From assembly GCA_019009955.1 (NCBI GenBank), contig CM032229.1, positions 81,774,501 to 81,838,500 of the forward strand: DNA of 64,000 bases. Direction: 5' to 3'. The stretch comes from Riptortus pedestris (Eukaryota > Arthropoda > Insecta > Hemiptera > Alydidae). Position 1 is the first letter of the stretch; the number at the start of each line of letters is the position of its first letter. Positions 55,433-64,000 of this stretch are shown one piece after another. The position numbers were made by a program, and so were the translations under genes. Under the pieces are notes generated by a model that saw only the letters and a list, made by a program, of their open reading frames with translations, ran no database searches and was not told the DNA's origin.

Positions 55433-55923
55433 CTGTTAACGCTCTAGCGGTTGATTTTTGTTTGATCGTTACCAAACTCCATATTTAATCGTTTTATGTA
55501 AAAAAAAGATCAACTTTGTTAAAAACTGAAATTGGCCCAGTGGGAGGGGAGGAGGATTTAAAGGGGTGGATTTTTCAAAATATCTCCGTTACTATACTTC
55601 GGATCGAAACATTGTATAGAACCAATCTTATTGCAACTTAATTTTACTAAAAATATTGTTATATGCATTTTTTCTCTATCTTGAATATTAACCGAGATAT
55701 TTGCATTTTTATGAAGTATGTTAACAGACGAGATGAGATCGGCTGAGGTCGGTTCTATTCGGGACTTTCCGCCGAAAGCTAGTTCGGCCGTTTCCGTAAC
55801 TGTTCGACTCTCGTGAAATTCGTTTAGAGACTCGTTATTACAACTGTTATAAGTAGGCAGTTCTCTATTGTAACATTTCAGGTGGGAAATCTGCTTAGTT
55901 TACGCAGCCTCTGCGTGACGGAC
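55262..55923 (+). mobile_element. Complete HINE, subfamily I
   Basis: The terminus is slightly changed (TTTGCAGATTTCCCCCAAAGG). The 5' arm is intact; the (AT)n core is at 55387-55427; the internal inverted repeat is lost by a small deletion after CTCTAGCGG. G-rich tract at 55540-55557. It ends GGGAAATCTGCTTAGTTTAC with hairpin ACGCAG-CCT-CTGCGT and GACGGAC. Total 662 bp. Confidence 0.85.
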
Positions 55924-56808
55924 TTTTTATTATTAACAGATTATGTCAGATAAATGTAAACACAAAGACTGGAAATTAACTTACATACTTCACACTAAAG
56001 CCCGATTGTAACACAACATTTAAACCTTATAGCCAAATGGTTATGATTACGAAATTCCTAAACTATTCCAATGAATCAGAACAAATATTAAATTAACTCC
56101 TAAATTAATGTAGAGTTGTCATTGAGTAGGGAACTGATGAAGATGAGTAGAAGGCTTGGATTTAGAGTATCCTGAGGGAGCGGTGGATCTGAAGAAGGCC
56201 TTGCCCTTTCTAATATTGACTCAGGGCAAATGAAGTGCCTAAGAGAACTAGAGTTGGCCCCTGTTTCTTGGGGCCGCTGTTTTTACAGGCCAAGTGCTCT
56301 CTGGGAACTTGCAACAATAGGAACATGTGAGCTTTGTCATCCCCTCTTGCCTCTATCTCCCGCCTTTCCTCCTGTATACTCAGCTGTCTTCCCGCCAAAA
56401 ACATCCCCGCGGAAAGAAACGGCCTTGTTTATGTACAACCGATGTTGTCCCAGGCACAATTTAGCTTTATAATCGTTCGATTGATGCTAAATGTTTGTAT
56501 TTGTTTTTCTTTCGTTGTTCTCATTCAATTGCAAATTAGCATAAAATGTGATCAATCCTTAGTACTAACATTAAATCTATTAACTATGCAGAGAATAATG
56601 CTGAAGCCTTATGTATAAATACTCGACAGTTCGTTGAAATTCTGAATGCATGCCTTGATTATTTATTTATTCTTATAATAATCGCATTTTGCTTGACGGG
56701 CGATTAAGCTACGAATCAGTTGAATTCCTATAATTACTTTATTATATTTACGTAAGTATGTATTTACGTGTTGCTCATTTCTGCAAAAAATTTCAGTATT
56801 GTCATACA
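55924..56808. other. No recognised gene
   Basis: Frames at 56210-56618 overlap on both strands and carry no motif. The right end may contain the decayed 3' UTR of the LINE on the minus strand. Confidence 0.3.
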
Positions 56809-57369
56809 TTATAATTTTTTGAAAATGTTATGTTTCCAGCAGTGTAATACGCGGTCTATATACTGGCTACAGTCATGTAGTAATTCAGTCAAAGTGTTTG
56901 GTAGGTCTATGTGAGTCCTTAAATAGCAGACAATCAGTATTTGTTTTATAGTTACAGTGTTGATTGTAGGTTTCCTCTTCTCCAGTAAATACCTGTGAGT
57001 CAGTCGTGAATGGCCAATTCTTAACCACGTTAAAACTACTTCTTTTCTTCTAATTAGCCTTTTTAAGTAAGGCCATTCACCAAGTATATGTTTCAGTTCT
57101 CGAAGTTTGTTGTCATTTGTGGCAAACCAAAATTTCTGCCATGAATTGAGTATCATATGTTTTGCTTGGGCTTGAACATCTTGGTGTGTACAATACCTGT
57201 TGTAGTGAGTTGTTTTTTGAATAGCTGATTTGGAAAGTTCGTCTACTTGCGCGATTTGTCTAATGTTTGTATGTCCGGGAAACCAATACATAGTTATTCT
57301 TTTGTTTAATATGTACGAGATGAATGGATGTGAACTATGTATGTTTTTTAATGAATGTCTTGATATCAT
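56809..57369 (-). pseudogene. LINE ORF2 C-terminal fragment, RNase H to post-RNase H region
   Basis: The open frame has 186 codons. Residues about 25-48 read RITMYWFPGHTNIRQIAQVD plus ELSK, the last RNase H block ('V.W.PGH..I.GNE.AD.LAK') with the GNE motif degraded. Residues about 95-130 contain HILGEWPYLKRLIRRKEVVL and LRIGHSRLTHRYLL, the conserved 'R..EV.L.RLRIGH.RLTH.YLL' segment of Jockey/I-type LINEs. The following 'C..C' motif is garbled, implying a compensated pair of frameshifts, after which LPNTLTELLHDC fits the normal tail. The N-terminal endonuclease, reverse transcriptase and most of RNase H are absent. This is a 5'-truncated or decayed copy. Confidence 0.75.
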
Positions 57370-58011
57370 TATTATAATTCATTTGTTATAATATATTTAA
57401 GTTCTACTATTCTTAAAATTATATAGGTATAAATAGCTATTCAACCATATGTCAAGAAATTAGTTGACATAATATTAGTACAACTTTTTATTTAAAACAA
57501 AACTATCAGGCTTATCTTACGTTAACATTTAATAGAAATAAATTAATTCATTTCGTTTCATTATGGCAATCTCTTTCTTCACTGCCAGTTTATACCAGCT
57601 GTTAGGGCTAGCTCTATTCCCCTAGTTGATTCCTTGCGTTGCAAGTATCCCATGTTGCTATTCTAAGTCGGCCTCTGACTCATTTATATGAGTCTTCCCT
57701 TATCTAGAGTTTTATCCATTGTATTAGCTCCCCATTTTCAATGAGGTCATGTTGCAGTGACCTTTCTTGTATCACATACTAATTGTGCGTTTCGCACCTA
57801 ATTATCGCGACCCCTTTTGCCATACCCGCGAAATTCTTTTCACCAATTACTTTCCTTCATGGTGCTGTTCATTAGTAGAGGTATGACATTTATTTTTAGG
57901 CGCTATTCTCAATTCATTTTAGTTTTTCTTCCCCTATTGTTTTAACCTCAAAAAATCTTTTCGTTTTTTTTCCTTTTTTATATTATTATATATATTCTTT
58001 TCACCCACTTT

Positions 58012-58015
<4 letters not shown>
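57370..58015. other. No gene recognised
   Basis: The GC-richer portion (57560-57850) contains a small hairpin GTGCG-TTT-CGCAC (57785-57797) but no identifiable element. Confidence 0.3.
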
Positions 58016-60753
<2,738 letters not shown>

Positions 60754-60757
60754 TCTA

Positions 60758-60812
<55 letters not shown>

Positions 60813-61740
60813 GTAACCTCTGTCTGTACATTGATTTTTTTCGCGAAATTTCACGATAACTTTTCGTTTCACATGTCATAGAACTGCATTTTGTTTCTTT
60901 GGAGTCTGTTTGTTACCTTTTCACGCATAAACGGCTGAACCGAATTTCATGAAACTTGGTATGTATATTACTACTAACCCAACTTAGACTTTAGGCTATA
61001 TTAATTTTTTCTGAGACGAACAGGAGTGGGGGTTATAAGGGAAGCCTGAAATTAAAAATAGTGATATTTAGTTTCCTATTGGTTTTTCGGCAAATATGAA
61101 CATAACAAAAGTTGTTTATTTTGTTATTTAGAATAACTTTTGTTATATACACGTTTTCGTATACCGAATTATAAACGAGATATACGCTAAAACCTATAGC
61201 GGAAGTGAACAATTTTATTTAGGACAAAAGACCCAACCGAAATAAATAAAACTCGATATGTGTATTAGCACTAACGCTTTCATTATAATAAGCCATACCT
61301 ACATTTCTAGGGACGGGCAGGAGTGTGGGTTGTAGGGGAGGCCTAAATTAAAAAATAGCGGTATTTTGTTTTCTATTCGTTTTTTGGCAAATATGAACTT
61401 AACAAAAGTTGTTCATTTTGTTATTTAGAGTAACTTTTGTGATATTCATTTTTGTCTTTTAAGAAAGTATAAACGAGATATATACTATAAACTAAAGCGG
61501 GACTCAAATGTTTTATAAACCGAACTTAACAAAACTCGATATGTCTATTAGCATTAATTCTTCCATGAGTATAAGCTATGTTAAAATTTTTATGTTAGAA
61601 CAGGAGTGGGGGTTATAAGGGAGGCCTGAAATAAAAATTCGCGATATTTCATTGTCTATTTGTTTTTCGAAAAACATGTACATAACAAAAGTTGTTTACT
61701 TTGTTATTTAGATTAACTTTTGTTTTATACATTTCTCCAG
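60754..61740 (+). mobile_element. Helitron 5' region, copy B, with ~290-bp internal tandem repeats
   Basis: It begins A-TC-TATCTATATATAT, the TC start expected of a Helitron after A, runs through (AT)n to 60807, then AAAATTGTAACCTCTGTCTG, and TTTTCACGCATAAACGGCTG followed by 'aaccgaatttcatgaaacttgg', typical of arthropod Helitron 5' regions. A unit containing 'atgt.tattagcactaac', 'acaggagtgggggttataaggg', 'aggcctgaaat' and 'aacaaaagttgttyattttgttatttag' is repeated three times (starts near 60953, 61251, 61536). No 3' CTAG end with hairpin is found before the HINE at 61770, and no Rep/helicase coding is seen. Confidence 0.65.
60760..60807. repeat. (AT)n microsatellite in the Helitron 5' end
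   Basis: A pure AT run of about 48 bp located 6 bp from the proposed Helitron start. Confidence 0.95.
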
Positions 61741-61769
61741 GAACAATGTGTGGAGCAAGTAATTTATGT

Positions 61770-62236
61770 ATGTATCTACTAGGTAGGATCGATGGGCATT
61801 TGAACAGTGGCGGCTCGCGTATAGGCACTGTGGAACTGCAGCACCCCCAATTTCCACTTGATATTATCTATAATATTTAATATATTGAGTCTTTTTTTCT
61901 TTAATTCTTTCTTTATACTTGTATAATACATAATCCTTAAGCTTAATGCAGTAACCATCCCCCAGTTTATGAAAAAAGATACAATAATCTTTGTATGGAA
62001 CTGTGAACTTCACAGTTCCAGCGGCGACTGTTGTGCGCATGTGCACACAGGAAGCTCCACGCGAGGCTGTAAAGGAGAGAGAGCACTGTCGTTCCCGCAG
62101 AGCCGACCCTGGCGTGCTAAGGCTACAAATTTTCTGGAGCAGCACCCCACTAATTTTAGCTACGAGCCGCCACTGCATTTGAAGATATTTTTTTAGAAAA
62201 TCGCGTCATGAGTACAACATCATGGAAATCTGCTAA
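61770..62236 (-). mobile_element. HINE 5'-end fragment split by a hAT MITE
   Basis: On the plus strand, 'atctactaggtaggatcgatgggcatttgaa' leads up to 61804 and resumes at 62176 with 'catttgaagatattttttt', 'aaaatcgcgtcatgagtac' and GGAAATCTGCTAA. The palindrome is half deleted. The left part joins Helitron copy B. Confidence 0.75.
61805..62175. mobile_element. 371-bp hAT-type MITE with perfect 8-bp target duplication
   Basis: The terminal inverted repeats CAGTGGCGGCTCG (61805-61817) and its complement (62163-62175) are perfect. CATTTGAA occurs on both sides (61797-61804, 62176-62183), and in other HINEs this site has a single CATTTGAA, so the duplication is real. A GCAGCACCCC block is repeated near each end in the same orientation (about 61839 and 62140). 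Overlapping frames inside are not genes. Confidence 0.85.
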
Positions 62237-62462
62237 AAATACGTAGACAAAAATATAGAATATTTCAGAGGTGACTCCGACTGGTTATATAGCATTGGTT
62301 TGTTCGAATAATAATAATAACGGAGATGTTATGAAAGATAAGTTGTTGCTGTTTTGTAAACCCCGACTTCTCCAGTTCAGGTAACACCGATTACCGACCT
62401 TCATAATTAGTTTTCAATAAAACGGTTCAACATCCAGGATGTCTGTCGTAGATCACATAATA
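62237..62462. other. Spacer, nothing recognised
   Basis: Short AT-rich spacer between two HINE remnants in the same orientation. It may be the decayed middle of a single copy. Confidence 0.3.
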
Positions 62463-62510
62463 TCCCATCACTCAGACGCTGCATAAGCTAAGCAGATTTT
62501 CCATTGCATT
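62463..62510 (-). mobile_element. HINE 3'-end remnant
   Basis: CACTCAGACGCTGCATAAGC and TAAGCAGATTTTCC correspond to the family 3' hairpin and sub-terminal repeat on the minus strand, with several substitutions. Confidence 0.6.
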
Positions 62511-64000
62511 GGAACTTGATAAAATAAAAATCATGTAGTTCTTTAAGGCAGAAAAAAAAAAAGATTTCTGATTTTACAGTAATGAATCTCTGCGTAAAAG
62601 GCGAACCTCTTACACAAAGCCGGGAAAGATACGTTTAGTGATGCATAAGCTTCAAATAAAAATCGGACTAGTAAGATTGGAATTTTAATTGCAGGCTAGG
62701 AACAAAAAAAGATAAATACATAAGGATATTGGAAATCAATTGTAGGTCGCATTTTACGCGATAGGACTCAAAGCATTTACCAAAACTCACCAAATTTGGT
62801 GATTTAGATTTACGTGAAATGTTAAATAAAAAATTTGGTAATGATTTAATAAAGACCTCACAGCGCATTTTTCTGGTAATCTCACGTACGTAATACATCA
62901 TAGACTTCATCCGATGAAAACTATACGAAGTAATAATTCCAGTTAATGTGAATTTTAGATTTGTAGTAGTGGGTGTACAGTTAAGGCTGAATCTAATTAA
63001 TATGATGCATTGAAAATTTTCAGTAGCATGTGAATGGAAAAATGATTAGTAGTGAAACGTGTTAGTACCTCGATTTTTTATTATCTTATATAGACAGTTG
63101 TTATCAGCCGTGGGTATAATAAGATAAAAAAAAAAATGTAATGTACGTACTTCTACAATTAGGTAGCTGTTTAATTACTTATTACCAGTGAAAGAATTTG
63201 GACTCCCCTTATATTAAGTATTTTTTTTTTCTTATACCTGACTAAAGAAGACATACCAAAAGAAAAATCGTGCAGGGAGGAAAGGCATGCGCAGAAACCT
63301 AAGCCAAAGGAAAACGTGAAAGCATACAAAACATAAACAAGTACCTCATCTACACAATTATATACACAGGCTATATAACTGCATACCGGGGTATGATTTC
63401 GGGTGAGGATTGCCTGTAATTTAATTATTATCAGTTTAAGATTGTCTGAGCAGACGCGCTGAAGAAGTACAGGGTGACAGTAAATCGAAAGAAAGTCGGA
63501 GAGTAGGCTAATAGGATAAAGGGTTAGTTGATAGAGATTGAGATGTAAATTTTAATCTGTTAGCGTAACGTATTGCATATAATAGAAAACTGTAAGTAGG
63601 TGTGTCTTTAGTTCTAGTACGTCCACCAGTCTTGTTGAGAAGTTCGTCGCTCCTTGCCATAGTTTTGGTCGTACCGGTCTTGGATGACGTCTAACAGTCG
63701 GTTGTAGGTGATTGTAGTCCGTCATATAATTTGTCTCAGCGTCGTCTTAAGAAAGAGGCGATTGTGGGTATTTTGAGAAGATGGTGTAGTTCTAGTGCGT
63801 TAGTGTACCACAAGGAAGTATAATATGTGATTGTTTGTTTGAGGATCGATCGGATTTTGAAACTGTTGAAGCTGCTCAAGAGTAGACGGAAGAAGAAATC
63901 TGAAGAGAGGTGTTCCGAAAACCTTTCTAATAATAATACTCAATTATAGGACGTCACGAGTTATTGTCACCACTCCATGTTACAGAAGAAATAAGATTGA
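62511..64000. other. No gene recognised; isolated mariner-like end at 63468
   Basis: TACAGGGTGACAGTAAATCG at 63468 resembles a mariner-type terminus without a visible partner in the window. The rest is ordinary AT-rich sequence with short frames only. Confidence 0.35.

Noticed and set aside
61864..62196. Three overlapping open frames
   Set aside because: They lie inside the 371-bp hAT MITE and its flanks, and no frame resembles a protein family.

Overview
This window looks like repeat-rich, gene-poor eukaryotic DNA, most likely from an insect or another arthropod with a large genome. It is AT-rich by eye and full of (AT)n tracts. Every protein-like stretch I can recognise belongs to a transposable element. 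I found no host gene with a convincing exon structure, no rRNA, no convincing stand-alone tRNA gene and no CRISPR array. The arthropod assignment is an inference from the mix of elements: Jockey/I-like LINEs, a DD41D Tc1/mariner element, piggyBac, hAT, Helitrons and DINE-1-like elements.

The dominant component is one non-autonomous DNA element family, with about 30 full, partial or degraded copies or fragments in both orientations. Intact copies have a fixed plan. They start TTAGCAGATTTCCC, which opens a near-perfect palindrome. About 125 bp of conserved sequence follows, then a variable (AT)n tract, a short internal inverted repeat (ACCGCT-CT-AGCGGT), a guanine-rich tract and a long body. 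They end with an inverted copy of the start (GGGAAATCTGCT), a 6-bp hairpin (ACGCAG-CCC-CTGCGT) and GACGGAC, lying between T residues. Sub-terminal inverted repeats, a central microsatellite, a 3' hairpin and T-T insertion are the hallmarks of HINEs, the non-autonomous Helentrons typified by Drosophila DINE-1. At least three 3'-end subfamilies are present (called I, II and III here).

Layout: 1-9 kb holds old HINE pieces, a LINE tail and a Helitron 5' part. At 9.5-11.4 kb is a 1.85-kb element with inverted arms of about 550-600 bp. At 12.7-16.2 kb are composite and nested HINEs, one complete copy lying inside another. At 17-18.4 kb are a degenerate satellite and a LINE fragment. At 19.8-24.4 kb are three good HINEs, followed by hAT remnants and a tRNA-derived SINE (25-27.4 kb). 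At 29.1-32.7 kb two HINEs lie head to tail, and the second carries a complete 2,005-bp DD41D Tc1/mariner transposon with an uninterrupted transposase, the only intact protein gene in the window. At 34-49 kb are more HINEs, LINE fragments, a long-TIR element, a piggyBac fragment, a second SINE copy, a 54-bp tandem repeat and a Penelope-like remnant. At 52.7-55.9 kb a local duplication carries HINEs, one of them interrupted by a 305-bp insert with target-site duplication and a hammerhead-ribozyme-like core. At 58.0-59.0 kb is a compound microsatellite of almost 1 kb. At 60.7-62.5 kb are a Helitron 5' region with internal tandem repeats and a HINE end split by a 371-bp hAT MITE.

Nothing here works as a pathway. 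The value of the window is the layered insertion history and the structural detail it gives on the HINE family, plus a set of hammerhead-like motifs that may mark Penelope-type or retrozyme-type elements.
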